The notes under the pieces: generated by a model
Databases searched by the model: none
The model's input: only the letters and a program-made list of their open reading frames with translations
What the model was told of the DNA's origin: nothing
From: Cryptomeria japonica
Lineage: Eukaryota > Streptophyta > Pinopsida > Cupressales > Cupressaceae
Assembly (NCBI RefSeq): GCF_030272615.1
Contig: NC_081415.1
Location: 235,969,803 to 236,033,802 of the forward strand
Direction: 5' to 3'
DNA length: 64,000 nucleotides
Position numbers and translations under genes: made by a program
In this document: piece by piece, positions 23,352 through 34,720 of the stretch
Layout of the letters: each line of letters starts with the position of its first letter
Position numbering within the stretch: the first letter of the stretch is position 1

Positions 23352-24510
23352 GCCATCACATATTTGATAAGTTGTATTCTCCCTAGAAACAAAAGCCATT
23401 TATGTTTCCACAATTCTATTTTATTTTTGCACTTCAAGATTAGATCCTCCCATAATTCTGATTTAGCTACCCCTAAGAACAATGGGACCCCCAAATACTT
23501 AACTGACAACTTACCAATCTGCCAACCCACCATATTCACAATTCTCCTCTGAGTGGCCTTCTTTGTGTTAAAGAAGAACAGTTTTGTCTTCTTCACATTT
23601 ATGTGCTGACCTGCTGCACATGCATACCGACCCAGAGCATCCTTGATCACCTCGACCTCCCTAACTGAGGCCTCACTAAACAACATTGTGTTGTCCGCGA
23701 ATTGGGAGTGTGAGACAGGTTTCAGCTCCTCGTGGATAGATATCCCCCTCCATACCACTTCCCTTCGTAGTTTGGCAATATGCCTACTCAATTATTCGAC
23801 CATGAGGACAAAAAGGAAAGGCGAAAATAGATCGCCCTGTCTTAATCCATTGTGGCTCTTCAAAAAACCGTATAGAGCATCATTGACAATAATTGAAAAG
23901 TGAGGGGTACTGATACAAAATTCAATCATTTTGATCTAGTTGCTCACGAAGCCCATTCTTCCCAAGATGCCTATTAAAAAATCCCATCTTACTTTGTCAT
24001 ATGCCTTTGATATGTCGAGCTTAACTGCCATTGCCTTTTTCCTTTCGGTGACAATGGAGTGGATGGTTTCAGTTGCCAGAATGATGTTGTCAGTGATCTC
24101 CCTCCCTAGCGTAAAACCATTTTGTTTTGGTGAAATCAACTTTGGTAACTGCCTCTTTAGTCTATTACCAATGGCCTTAGTAATGATCTTATAAATTGTG
24201 TTACACAGAGCGATGGGCCCGTAATCTTCAAAAGACTTCAAATTAACCTTCTTGAGAATAATGGTTATCACTGTGTTATTGAATTCCTTGACAAATTTAC
24301 CTTTAGTTCTGACCTTCTCAACAATTTTACACAATCCAATTTCATGAATTCCCAACAATTCTGAAAAAATCTCGCTTGAAAGTCATCTGGTCCTAGGGCC
24401 TTATCTGGGTTGAGGCTAAACACAACAGACCTGACCTCTTCCTCATTGAAGGGTGCCATCAACATCAAGTTGTCCTCTTGTGTTATCAACCTGAGGATAT
24501 CCTCCAACAT
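23352..24510 (-). pseudogene. LINE reverse transcriptase, N-terminal two thirds
   Basis: Conserved blocks in order: FSLNPDKALGPDDFQARFF (about 24410), FEDYGPIALCNTIYKIITKA (about 24220), ISPKQNGFTLGREITDNI (about 24130), AVKLDISKAYDKVRWDFL (about 24020, holding the first catalytic Asp), SQFADNTMLF (about 23690) and KYLGVPLF (about 23490). The FADD box reads FADN: codon AAC at 23690-23692 replaces the second Asp, which should abolish polymerase activity. Frame changes occur near 24300 and 23930. The domain is cut at 23352 by the solo LTR and resumes at 22439. Confidence 0.85.
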
Positions 24511-25099
24511 CTACTCTCTAATATTTTCATTAGTCCTTTCTTCTAAGCTCAATAGCTTCTCAAAGAATTTTGCCGCAACATGTCCAATGCTCTCTCTATC
24601 TCTTAGGCAAGCACCTTGTCCTGAATCTATTTCACTTATCAGATTTTGTGCCCTCCTATCTTTGATTGAAGCATGGAAAAATTTGGTGTTTTTATCTCCT
24701 TCATTGATCCATAATTCCCCAGCCTTATCTCTCCAATAAATCTCTTCCTTGGCTAAAACTTCTGCCAACATTTCTTTTAACTCTTTTTCCTTACAAAAAT
24801 CAGCCTCATTCATGCCCTCCTCCAATACCTTCTTGTTTAAGGCTTCTAAATCCACTTCCAATCTTTCTTTTTCCAAAAAGATATTCTTGAAAATAGTTTT
24901 GTTCCTTACTTTAAGTTTATCCTTGATAAATGAAATCTTTTTTAGAAAACAATAGCTAGACATACCTTTTACATGGTTGCATTGGTTCCACCAATCTTCT
25001 AGTCGCTCCATAAGTGATTTGTCTCTCCAGTACATATTATGGAATTTGAAATAGCCACTACCTCCACGTGTTAGTTCGCCAATAGCCAGTTGTACTGAA

Positions 25100-25784
25100 T
25101 AATGATCTGAGATGCTTAATGGTAGTACTTTTGAGGTTATTTGGATTCCTTCCCGCAACCAATTGATCCCCACCAAAAACCTATCCAGTCGCTCTACAAT
25201 GTTGGAGAAGCCTTTCCTTCTATTGGTGTAGGTAAACCAACCTTCTGACAACTTGCAGTCGTATACTTCTATTTTCTGCACAAAATCCCTAAAATCTAAA
25301 ATGTCTTTTGTGATTTTTCTCACTCCTCCATTTTTTTTTCTGTTAGATCTAGTATCACATTGAAATCACCGCACATTATTATTCTTTTATTGCCATTGGC
25401 TTATGCCACCTAATAAATCTCATCCCATAGGTTCCTTTTGTCTTGGGATTGAGTGGGCCCATATATATTCCACAGGTCGAAGTCACATTGATTGAATCTG
25501 CTGCTCGCCTTACACCTTATCCAATTGTTACCACCTTCTAGGACTTCCAACTCAATGGAAGTCGACTTCCACAAAACCCCTAAGCCACCAGCCTGACCAG
25601 TTGCCACTTGGAAAAAACCTTGCCATTCTCTACGAAAGCTCACGAACCTGTCTCCCTCCTCCTTGTTACATTTCGTTTCCTAAAGCATAACTATGCCACT
25701 GTCTAATTTTCCCATATGTCATTTTAACATCCGACGTTTGTTAGGGGCCATTATGCCCTTGACATTCCACGTGGAGATCTTCAT
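25100..25784 (-). pseudogene. LINE ORF2 endonuclease domain
   Basis: ORF2 begins MKISTWNVKGI at 25784, overlapping the ORF1 stop. AP-endonuclease residues are visible in order: Asn in TWNVKG, Glu in LQETK (about 25690), Asp/Asn in CGDFNVILD (about 25360), and Asp/His in SDHYSVQL (about 25105). These would nick target DNA. A frame stays open at 25643-25410, then stops (WDEIY followed by TAG) interrupt it. A 270-residue frame at 25323-24511 carries the end of the domain and the coiled linker towards the RT. Confidence 0.8.
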
Positions 25785-26900
25785 TGTTTCCCAAGGGAGA
25801 TCTTGGCTCCCTTTGTACTTTTCATTTTGAGAAACTCTGAAACACTCAGAAAACCCTTCTCTGTGGCCTCCTCTTCCCTTTTGATTTTGTTTGATTTCCT
25901 GCCCCTACATAATTTCACTCTATTTGTGCTCGCTATCAACGATTGTCCAATACTTTGTCTTTCAGTTATTCCGAGTTCATCCCCTTCCATCTCCACATCC
26001 GACAATTCCTCTCTCTCCATTTGTAAATTGTGAGCGATTCCATCCTCGCAGTCTAATATTCCCGCATTATTGTCAACCAATGTTTTAGTATTTTTGTTCT
26101 GTACGGCCGCCTTCAGAGGAGTGGCAGGGGAAGTGCTTTCTCATGGTCTTCATGACTGTCCTTTTGTTTAGGCCTCCATTCTTTCTTCTCTTTCTTAGGG
26201 ATCCAACAACTACTTGTTGAGTGATTTCATTTTTGACAATTCAAGCAAAAGAATTTTTGCTCCTCAATCTCAACCAATTGGATCTAGTCCTCCCCCTACG
26301 CATGAAGCCTGATCTTCGACGAAATTTTCCTAACCATTGCTACTTACATCTCACATATGAATAAGATTCGCCTTGCGCTATGTTCGCATCTATCTCCATC
26401 AACGTGCCTAGAAACCTCCTGATCTTTTCCAGTGGTTCCTCAATCTAGTATTCCATTGGTAAATTATTTAGCCGAATCCATATTGGTTTTTCATATGGGT
26501 CAGTTTTGAGCAGATTGAAGTTCATATACCATCGTTGGATCTATAATGGTTTAGCATCCATAAACCAAATGCCTCCCTCCAAAAATTTCTAGCGCTCTTC
26601 TTCAAATGCAAAAAATGAAAATGAAAAACCCTTGGGGCAGGAATTTGGTGATCTAAGGGGTTTGCCAAGTATCCTCGATCCATTTGGTAATCCTTTTATG
26701 ATATGCTCTGGCTCCTATGAATCTGCAAATTATTGCCAAGTTCTTGAGGAATTCCACATCCCCCTCGATCTCCACGGAGACATCAATAGTTTGGATGTAT
26801 TCCAAGTCTTCGCAATTGTGCTCTTCACCCCCCCTGGAACTAGCCTTCACATCATCCGCGCCCTGTGAAAATTTGCTCTGCCCCTTTCACTCCATCTCAA
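25781..26900 (-). pseudogene. LINE ORF1: DUF4283-like domain plus zinc knuckle
   Basis: ORF1 proteins bind the LINE RNA. The N-terminal part (26850-26653) reads EIEGDVEFLKNLAIICRF, and after a frame change FSFFAFEEER-like and EGGIWFMDAKPL..QRWYMNF continue the DUF4283 pattern. NLPMEY..EEPLEKIRRFLG follows. A C-x2-C-x4-H-x4-C knuckle (CLNCQK.NHSTSSC) lies near 26255-26210 with a stop inside it. The last, highly polar part (26080-25781) is still open. Its TGA stop overlaps the ATG of ORF2 in the four bases ATGA. Confidence 0.75.
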
Positions 26901-27770
26901 ATTTCTCTATAATGCGTAGGTCCTTAATATATATTCTATATATCAAAGTATTATATTATATATATGTAGACTATCAAATAAAAAATGGTACATGAACAAA
27001 CAACTTATGCTTGAATAACAATTGAATACAATGACTAACAACCAAAATGTAGTAACATTAATCAAATCAAGCAACAAAATAACACAATATGTAAAGTGGA
27101 CCCTATTTGGATATGTACACTCATTATGCCAAGCAATATACTACGTTTAACACTTTATATGAAATCACTCATAAAAAAAGAACTTGCTGATATATTGATA
27201 CTAAACTAGAAAACAAAGAAATATACAAAATGATTAGTCCATTGAACTATTGTTCCTCGTAACATTTATAGACAACTAGTCTAACTGATTTAAACTAATA
27301 ATGCTAAGTCTATCACTCATCCTTGTTAATCAAGGAAATGATTATTTGCTAGAAGGACATCACTGTGAGATAAAAACAAAGTCCTAATTGATATTCAACT
27401 ATCATCATAAAGGAGACCCAATTATGAAGACATGTGTGCAACAAAACAACATTATAAATGATTGTAAGAGAAGAGTTCTAAATGTTGCAATCATCTATTG
27501 ACAAAAGGAGTCTTATGCATCTATTTGATAGGCAACTCAATGCTCATTCACATGTTTTTGGAATCCATGTTTCACTTGGTTGTAAGAATATCAATATTAC
27601 TTCATTCTCTTCTGCCACAAGAATATCACTGTTGTTGTAATCTTTTTAGCTACAAGTTAGGAACTCGTGTCATCACATCCATAAACCTTTTGTTGTTGAA
27701 TGGGTTAGTCCTTGAAAATTCTTCTCATCGTGATAAATCATATCCCCAACATAGTTTAACGAATAAACAT
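26901..27770. other. AT-rich spacer, nothing recognised
   Basis: TA-rich sequence at 26920-26965, followed by sequence without recognisable coding, RNA or repeat structure. The plus-strand open frame at 27498-27851 has no domain-like composition. Confidence 0.4.
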
Positions 27771-28042
27771 TGTAGTACCCCTGCCCTAATCGGACTTTTA
27801 AAATCCAGTTTGACCTTGGTTGACTTTTTAGTGGCTTACTTGAATGGTTGATATACCATGTTGTGATGTTATACTCAATTATTATGCTTGATGCGTGTAT
27901 TAGTGAATGTCGATTACACATTGATTCTTATGTATGATTAGTTGTTCATTTGATTCGTGTTATTAACCTCGGGCTAACACTTTCATTGAATATATATATG
28001 TGGAACCCCTTCCTTGATCAGTCATTGTAGATTCATGCTTTG
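27771..28042 (+). mobile_element. Start of an LTR (fragment)
   Basis: TGTAGTACCCCTGCCCTAAT is of the form that begins many plant Ty3/gypsy LTRs (TGTA-x-CACCC/GCCCC starts). It is cut off after 272 bp by another LTR-like start at 28043. Boundaries are not verified. Confidence 0.35.
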
Positions 28043-29598
28043 TGTAATGCCCCGCCAGGAACCCTAAAGGAAAACAACACAACTAGGCAACTAAAGGGTG
28101 AAATAATTTTTTTAAAAAGATTAAGTGCATTAATTATAACCATTGCACGTTTAATAACACAACGGAAGACTAACATGCATGATTTCCTAAGGGTTACCAA
28201 CGAAGATTAATCATAGATTATATTAACACCATGGTTAATCCAATTGTCCATTTAATTAGATAAAGTAAATGCTTAAGTTCAAAACTACACATACATCTAA
28301 ATTCCATAATGAAAGAATCAAGTATTCCCATGCATTCAATGCTTCCATAAATCATTTATACATAAGATCAAGCAACTGAATTAACATACATTCCACTGAC
28401 ATAATATTACAATATCCATAATTACATGGCTTCCAAAAATGCCATAGATTACAAAGTTACAATATCAAGGTTACATAAAAGTTGATACAATGACCACAAG
28501 GTCTCAACTGAACAATGATCACGAACATGAGCTAGTACATGAACCACGAACCAAGAAACACCAGCGAAGCCTTTCCTCGCTTGAAGATACAATCTAGAAC
28601 ATCCGATGGGAAGTGACACTACCACCGGACCATGTGATCCCAAAATGGAACCACCCCATTGTGCTAGGAGATAGTAGAAAACCCTCAAGCAAGCAAAATA
28701 AGACAAGTACAAAAGAACTACATGACTCCGCAAACATCCATGTGACTCAACCCACAACACACTAGTGACTCTAAGGAGAGAGTGTCATCGCATAGCTTGA
28801 TGGTTACCATGGTAGGCCTCCTAAGTCCTGACTCTTTGCCCTAGTAACCTCTCTCGGCTTCCGGCTCCAACCAAGTCTCATGCGGACCCTACCAATCCTT
28901 TCATGGAGACAAGGTGGTAAGTTTGCCATTCCAAGCCTTTTCGTAACATTATGAGCCCTGCACAAGCACTACACCTATGCACGAGGTACATTATCTTAAT
29001 TAATATTTATTCTACCCACCCCCTTATCAATTATTAGGTTATCACTTCTTAACTAACTTTCGACGGGTTATCCTGTCATCCACTTCGGGCACGACCCCCG
29101 CTCGAAAGCCACTCTCTCTCATAGGACACTAACAGGAAAGGTCTCTCTACGAGAACTCTATGGCGAAACAAACAACCATAACTAATCCTGACAAACCACA
29201 GGTGAAGGATACACAATCACTAACCCAAGATTGACCATTTGGACAAAACATACAATGACTCACATCAATAAGGTTATACAACAACACCTGACCAAGGAGA
29301 TATAATAACATAGGACACAATGACAACTCAACCAGAATTGCAACGGAATTAAGCTTGACTACAAACACCATTTACACAAGACCCTAATACAGACAATCTT
29401 TTCTTAAAATAGCCAAATGCATAAATAACTTGCAATTAAAGAGTTTCCAAACAATAAGAATTACAACTATATCAAATGATCAATTTTGTCTTTTGTCCAA
29501 TAAATTCACATATGAATTAACCTCCTAATATATTTCCAAACACAAATATAAAATCTAAAAATTATAAGTTTTTTTGAAAACACCCATGCTATAAATTG

Positions 29599-29600
<2 letters not shown>

Positions 29601-29690
<90 letters not shown>
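29601..29690. repeat. (AT)n microsatellite
   Basis: A nearly pure AT dinucleotide run of about 88 bases that borders the MITE at 29693. Confidence 0.95.
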
Positions 29691-29692
<2 letters not shown>

Positions 29693-29693
<1 letters not shown>

Positions 29694-29912
29694 TTTATTT
29701 TATTATGGGCATTATATATATCAACTCATAAATTAATTTTCTTAGTATTAAAATAATGCTAAAAATAATATAATGCCCATAATATATCAACTCATAAATT
29801 AATTTTCTTAGTATAAAAATAATATAATGCCCATAATATATCAACTCATAAATTAATTTTCTTAGTATTAAAATAATGATAAAAATAATATAATGCCCAT
29901 AATAAAATAAAC
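29693..29912. mobile_element. 220-bp MITE with 24-bp perfect terminal inverted repeats
   Basis: The left end 29693-29716 (GTTTATTTTATTATGGGC followed by ATTATA) is the exact reverse complement of the right end 29889-29912. The interior holds three head-to-tail units marked by TCAACTCATAAATTAATTTT at 29721, 29787 and 29841 (steps of 66 and 54), each with an inner copy of the TIR phrase TAATGCCCATAAT. Flanking triplets are TAA on the left and TCA on the right, compatible with a TWA-type 3-bp duplication with one change, but this cannot be separated from the surrounding AT repeat. No transposase frame. Confidence 0.8.
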
Positions 29913-30047
29913 TCATATATATATATATATATTTTAAAAAGAATCAAATTAAACAACTACATAGAAATTCAAATTTTCATATTTTGGTTTACACGAAATA
30001 CAACTGGGAAAAAGGCGAATTTAATTATGACCTTCTGCTCCCTACAT

Positions 30048-30142
30048 GGTAACACGTGCCGTCATCGGTAGCACATGCTACCACTGGTAGCACTGCTACC
30101 TTACGGTAGTAGGTGCTACCGCCGGTAGCATACTACCGATGG
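30048..30142. repeat. Cluster of GGTAGCA/TGCTACC inverted motifs
   Basis: GGTAGCA or its complement occurs about six times within 90 bp (GGTAGCACATGCTACC, GGTAGCACTGCTACC, GGTAGTAGGTGCTACC, GGTAGCATACTACC), producing several overlapping short hairpins in otherwise AT-rich DNA. Confidence 0.75.
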
Positions 30143-30219
30143 TTTTTTATTTATTTATTTAATTTCCTTTGCTAATACAATAAAAATAAATTTCCAATAC
30201 TAATGAAAATTCTCTCTCA

Positions 30220-30221
<2 letters not shown>

Positions 30222-30282
<61 letters not shown>
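30222..30282. repeat. (AT)n microsatellite
   Basis: An uninterrupted AT dinucleotide run of about 60 bases. Confidence 0.95.
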
Positions 30283-30285
<3 letters not shown>

Positions 30286-31910
30286 TTTTAAAATTAAATA
30301 AATTAATTTTCCAAGATTTATATATCCCAATAAATTTAATTAATAATTAAATTTATTTTCTAAAGTTAATAAACCATTTCACAGAGATCCAATTATTAAA
30401 CAAAGACTGCCATAGCCTAGTCTCAAAACAAAATCAAACAAGAGGAAATGATTTCTTTGGAAAATCTCATTCCTCCCAAATCTTGCAATTTCCATGCATA
30501 ATAAAAATCTTGGCAAAATTTGCCATAATAAACTCCCAATTTTTTCAAAATCCAATCCACAACACTCAGGAAATAATTTCTTTTCATAAACTAGAAATTA
30601 ACATCATGAATGGACTTTAGCCAAGAATAAGAAATAATCAGACAGGATTTCAAATTTGACAAACACCTTAATACACACATCATTCAGAGAGATGAAAGAA
30701 ATAGAAATTTTTTCTTAAAAAACACAATCAAAAGAAGCCACCCAATCTAGTATAGCTTTCCTGGAAGAAATTTGTAGAAGAGCCCTAATCTTTTCAACAA
30801 GCTTCCAATAAATTTCTTCACCTAAATTCCCGACCTGTTTCCCGTGTCCCTCGTGTCCCCTAAAATAAAGACCTATTCCCCTTTTTAAACTAAAATTCTA
30901 GGTTGAATATCTTTTTTCTCCAAAACCTAAATTTAGAATAAAATCAATTTTATTTTATTTTCTAATTTTCTAACCAAGGATAAGTTAACATGCAATAATT
31001 AAAAATCATTTTTCTTTCTTTTCTTTTCTCAGGCAACTCTAATTAATTTTCTAAATAAAGAAATTAAAGCAATACTTCAATTTTAATTAATTTTTATTTA
31101 TTTATTTATTCTTTTATTTATTTTTATTTATTTAAAATTCTAGGAAACAATAAATGCAACTAATCTAATTTATTTTTCCTCTAAAATTTAAATAAAATAT
31201 ATTTCTAATATCATGCAGCTTGCAACTTAATTTAATAACTTCTTTTAAATTAATTAAATTTATAATCTCAATGCATACATAAATCAACTATGAGATAACT
31301 TCTTAAACTTTAATTAATTAATCAAATCCACTAAAACACACAAATTGAACAAATCTCAAGCAAATACTCATAAAAAGATCAAACGACAAAATACGAAGGC
31401 CGAACTAACTGGCAAGACGACCAACTGACGATACTCACGCGAGTGTAAATGAGAAAAATAGGGTCAACTACTATCTCCTCCACTTCCATCGAAAAATATA
31501 AGGCACGCTCAGACCTGTGAAGCCAAGTGGAGACTATACCCCGTACCTACCCGGTACTTGTACCTGCAATATCCTGCATCACCGAACCACACATGCATAT
31601 ATACAATATAGAAAACATGACATACACATCGATGAAGGAGAATCGCGATGTTCCCTGTCTCATCGAAATAAGTGAAGGAAAATCGTTCCTTGCATCCAAT
31701 ACACTCGTAGACACACAACATATAATTACACATTGCATAAATAAAGTAAAATGTCAGTACATAGCAATAATCCATAAAATGCCATAAATCACAAATACTG
31801 AAATACTGCAAATAAATTATGCATCTCATATCTAGATAAAGCATGAAATAATGTCATAAAAATCTGAATAACACATCATGGTAATGTATCCACTGAAAAC
31901 ATACATACAT

Positions 31911-32020
31911 AGTGCAAGGAGCATTCCTCAAATGATCAAGTAGGAATAAATGATGATAAACTTCAAGGACCACTTTTTATTTTGCCTAAACTTGATCATT
32001 TGAGGAATGCTCCTTGCACT
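31911..32020. repeat. Perfect 31-bp inverted repeat (hairpin, 48-nt loop)
   Basis: 31911-31941 (AGTGCAAGGAGCATTCC..) and 31990-32020 (..GGAATGCTCCTTGCACT) are exact reverse complements over 31 bases. Weaker pairing continues inward with small bulges (TAGG against CCTA). A transcript would fold into a stem-loop of about 110 nt. It could be a small-RNA precursor, a short foldback element, or the meeting point of two oppositely oriented repeat copies; the sequence alone cannot decide. Confidence 0.8.
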
Positions 32021-32590
32021 ATTAGTAGGGCCCTACTCTTTTCACCTCCTAATGACAAATCCCCTTGCTAGGAGTATTGACACAACCATTTATATTCATC
32101 ATAATGCTCCTCTTGTAGATCTTGGACATGGCTTTCTTTGTTACTAGATGGGCACTGACCTTCAAGATGGACCTTGCCTACTAGTCATTCAAGTAGATGA
32201 TCATCACCTAATAACCTCGTTTTAGTGTCCTTTAAGTAGCGTGATCCTCCTTGTTCCTTGTCCCCCTGTTTAGATCAAATTTCCCAACCTAGTGAGCTTA
32301 CCATTGCTTAGATTCTCTTAGATTATCAATATTCGTAGTTGTAGCATGACCTCAAGAAAAAAGAAGACACCATACAACTCTCACCAATTAGAAGTTGACA
32401 AAAAAAGACAAAGATTTGCTTAATGGCTGGTGGGTAACTATAATTACTAGAAACACCCTCCTAGAACCAATTTTACTAATTTTTTTTAAGACTATTTATT
32501 AGGTTAAATTAATTCTTTGGGACTTCATTCTATTTGACATGTTATTTTTTAAGGGTAAATCCTTACCATTACTTTTGTTCAAAACCTAAG
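32021..32590 (+). other. Decayed coding-like sequence of unknown origin
   Basis: One plus-strand frame from about 32030 to 32440 reads protein-like with stops (YSFHLLMTNPLARSID, LVIQVDDHHLITSF, YNSHQLEVDKKRQRFA). No family is recognised. It may be retrotransposon-derived. Confidence 0.3.
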
Positions 32591-32599
32591 TATCTTTAA

Positions 32600-32745
32600 C
32601 CAGCCGCGCCAACCCCTAATTATTCCATAGTTAATGCTGGTGAACGCTGGGTAGTCAAAAAAGCCCAACGGTCATTTCATATTTGGAAACTCCTATTTTT
32701 AAATTATATTCTTTCATATTTCATATATATATATCAATGGGTGAC
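32600..32745 (+). promoter_or_regulatory. Putative G2/M-type promoter (MSA element, E2F-like site, TATA)
   Basis: CCCAACGGTCA at 32664-32674 matches the full plant MSA consensus YCYAACGGYYA, the site bound by three-repeat MYB (MYB3R) factors in genes expressed at G2/M. GCGCCAA at 32606-32612 is the complement of an E2F-like TTGGCGC. A TA-rich TATA-like stretch (CATATATATATATCAATG, about 32722-32739) follows at promoter-like spacing. These sites precede a plausible 5' exon with a splice donor at 33073. Confidence 0.5.
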
Positions 32746-32749
32746 AGTT

Positions 32750-33072
32750 CATGGCATTTCTGTTTAAATTTTTTATTTTACGCTGGACATTTTTGAGCGC
32801 TCAGCAATCGTATCCATGCAGGGTTGATCCTTTCTTTGTGCACAGATGTTCTATCAAAATTCGTACTCTTCTAATAAGTAGGCTCTGCTATTTTTGGAGG
32901 GATTTTCAAGGCTTCTGTAATTATCTAGGGCGCGTTTTTTAAGAAGAACTATTATTACTGCCGTAGCAAGTGGGCTCTGCTATCTTTAGCTGAGTTTTCA
33001 GAGGGTTCTACAGCTATCTGGGGCGTGTTGTTGAAGAGGAAATATATCTGGCATCTCGTTCTCACTGTGCAG
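32750..33072 (+). other. Candidate non-coding first exon
   Basis: GC-richer sequence after the promoter-like region ends in CTGTGCAG|GTACGCC, a good donor at 33073. It has no long open frame, as expected for a 5' UTR exon. It contains a 92-bp tandem duplication marked by AGT(A/G)GGCTCTGCTAT at 32877 and 32969, each continuing to a TATCT(A/G)GGGCG(C/T)G phrase. The nearest downstream coding exon is at 48500, so linkage implies a first intron of about 15 kb. Confidence 0.35.
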
Positions 33073-34028
33073 GTACGCCATTTTTACTTTTGCTTTGGCA
33101 ATGTGTTATGGTTTTCTGTGTTTGTTCGATAACTAATCAGAGTTTTAAGTCTTGGGTGCAAAAGGTATTCAGAATTTAGCGTTGGCAAGAGATTGACTGT
33201 GATCGTTGGTGATTGTGGTTGGGTTCTTTATGACAATAAACTGCTCTATTTTTAGTGACAATGACTTCTATGTTATGAAATTTGGGTCGAATCTTTGGAA
33301 GTAATGGTGTTTGCTTAATCTTGTGTGGATGTGGTTTGTTTAATCTTGTGTGGGATGATTTATGGATCACAATCTTGAGATTTATAAACATGGGTCACAC
33401 TAAATGTATCCCATAATCGTTAAATCAACCTTGAATGTGCTCCATCATCATGATTCATGAGTCATTAAATTGCTACTCTGAATGCACCCCACGATTAATA
33501 CACCGCAACTTCGCCATTATCTACAAACCCAATTCGCATTATACAATGATAGGGTTTTAACTTGATTGGGCTTTTGTGACTGTTCCTTATTACCATTTCA
33601 GCAGAATCCCTTGAAGACTTAAAGAGAATTTTAATTGATTCAGATTTCCATGTTTGTTTTGTTTGTGATCTTTGACGGTCATTGGCGGATTTGATTTTTC
33701 AGTTCTTTTTGGATACTGGTTGGTTTTTGGGTTTTCTTTTGTAGTTTCTATTATTTTGGATATTGGCGATTATCACTGATTAGCCTGCTAGGATTCAAAA
33801 TTTCGGGGTTGAATCTTCAAATATATTACACAGTAACTTAGGTTTGTTGATTTCTTCTGATGGTGCAATCTTGAATTTACCTTATAACTATTTAATGTTA
33901 AATCATAATCTTGAATGTATACCACAACCTTGCCATACATATTTGAAAGTTATGGACTGCTTTCCATTATATGTTGGGACAATTTGGCCTTGGATCTTAT
34001 GACTTCAAAATTACCATTTTGCCAAAAT
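33073..34028 (+). other. Non-coding, possible intron start
   Basis: T-rich, intron-like plus-strand composition without repeats that I recognise and without open frames of interest. Confidence 0.3.
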
Positions 34029-34720
34029 TGGTACAGTAGCTGATGTGGGTCAGGGAAAGCTAGCATACTGCAAGCATTGAGACCAGAGTTACACAGAGGA
34101 AACTTGAAAACAATTCAATGAAAAAAATTGAATGCAAAATCTATTATAAACTTTAGATTTCAAATACAGACCCAATGAGGCTCAGCCTCAGCAGAAGGCA
34201 GTCTTTGTCCAAACTCATAAATACAGTCATACAGGTTGTGACAGACAGTCATAGTGAATTCCAAAAAACAAAAACAAAAACAAAACTGAAAATAAAATGC
34301 CACAAACATAGGTGCACAATGCTTGGAAACTTTCGCTGATATCACAATACTCTGCCTTAAAACTTGGTCAACTGATCAATATGCATCCAATCGAAAAATC
34401 CCTGCTGCAGGCAAAAGCTATCTTACCAAAAATAAGACACTTAAAACTTGACAATAATAGCAACACAATGAGAAATGAAATTTGAAAATATTGCACGTTG
34501 TTTTGTGTGTGCATATATATATATATATATAGGATTACATCGGCTCCATCAGATGAGGGTATTACATTTAAGATATATTTGCCTGGTTGGGCTTGTGATG
34601 AATTAGGAGACGTAGGTGTGTTCAACTTGTGGTGGAGATAGCAGTGAGTCGTAGTGCCCAATGAAAAAATTGAATGTTTCCATATTCCCTTTCGAATCCT
34701 TCTAGAACTGAACAAGGTGA
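34029..34720 (-). mobile_element. LTR-family fragment (copy 1 of 3 in this window)
   Basis: From TGGTACAGTAGCTGATGTGG onward this matches the sequence at 45954 (TGGCACAGTTGCTGAAGTGG) over roughly 350 bp, including GGGTCAGGGAAA, GAGTTACA, GGCAGTCTT and CTGATCAATATGCA. At the 45.9-kb copy this edge is an LTR end next to a PBS, so this is a solo or truncated LTR in minus orientation. The far border is unclear. Confidence 0.55.

Larger units (their letters stand above)
20608..26900 (-). mobile_element. Plant L1-type LINE, degenerate, split by a solo LTR
   Basis: Read on the minus strand the parts occur in normal order: ORF1 with a DUF4283-like domain and a CCHC knuckle (26900-25781), then ORF2 with AP-endonuclease (25784-25100), reverse transcriptase (about 24510-22300), zf-RVT (about 21714-21481) and a C-terminal RNase H (about 21120-20608). 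This is the layout of plant L1 elements that carry an RNase H. A 902-bp solo LTR interrupts the RT. Stops, frameshifts and altered catalytic residues show it is inactive. Neither a poly-A tail nor a target duplication for the LINE itself could be fixed. Confidence 0.9.
28043..31900 (+). mobile_element. LTR-type retrotransposon sequence, probably nested
   Basis: TGTAATGCCCCGCCAGGAACC at 28043 again looks like a gypsy LTR start. The following ~3.8 kb has no gag or pol motif on either strand and holds AT microsatellites, a MITE and TTTA-rich sequence (31080-31135). A GC-richer segment (CCCGTACCTACCCGGTACTTG, near 31540) may be leader or LTR-end sequence. The 3' limit is unknown; the end given marks where the inverted repeat begins. 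Confidence 0.35.

Noticed and set aside
27498-27851. 117-residue plus-strand frame
   Set aside because: No domain, no splice or promoter context, and it runs into an LTR-like start at 27771.
28449-28760. 103-residue minus-strand frame
   Set aside because: No recognisable domain. It lies within LTR-type sequence, and its Cys/Leu/Trp-rich composition looks accidental.
29695-29916. Minus-strand open frame with repeated hydrophobic peptide
   Set aside because: It lies entirely within the MITE and reflects its internal tandem units.
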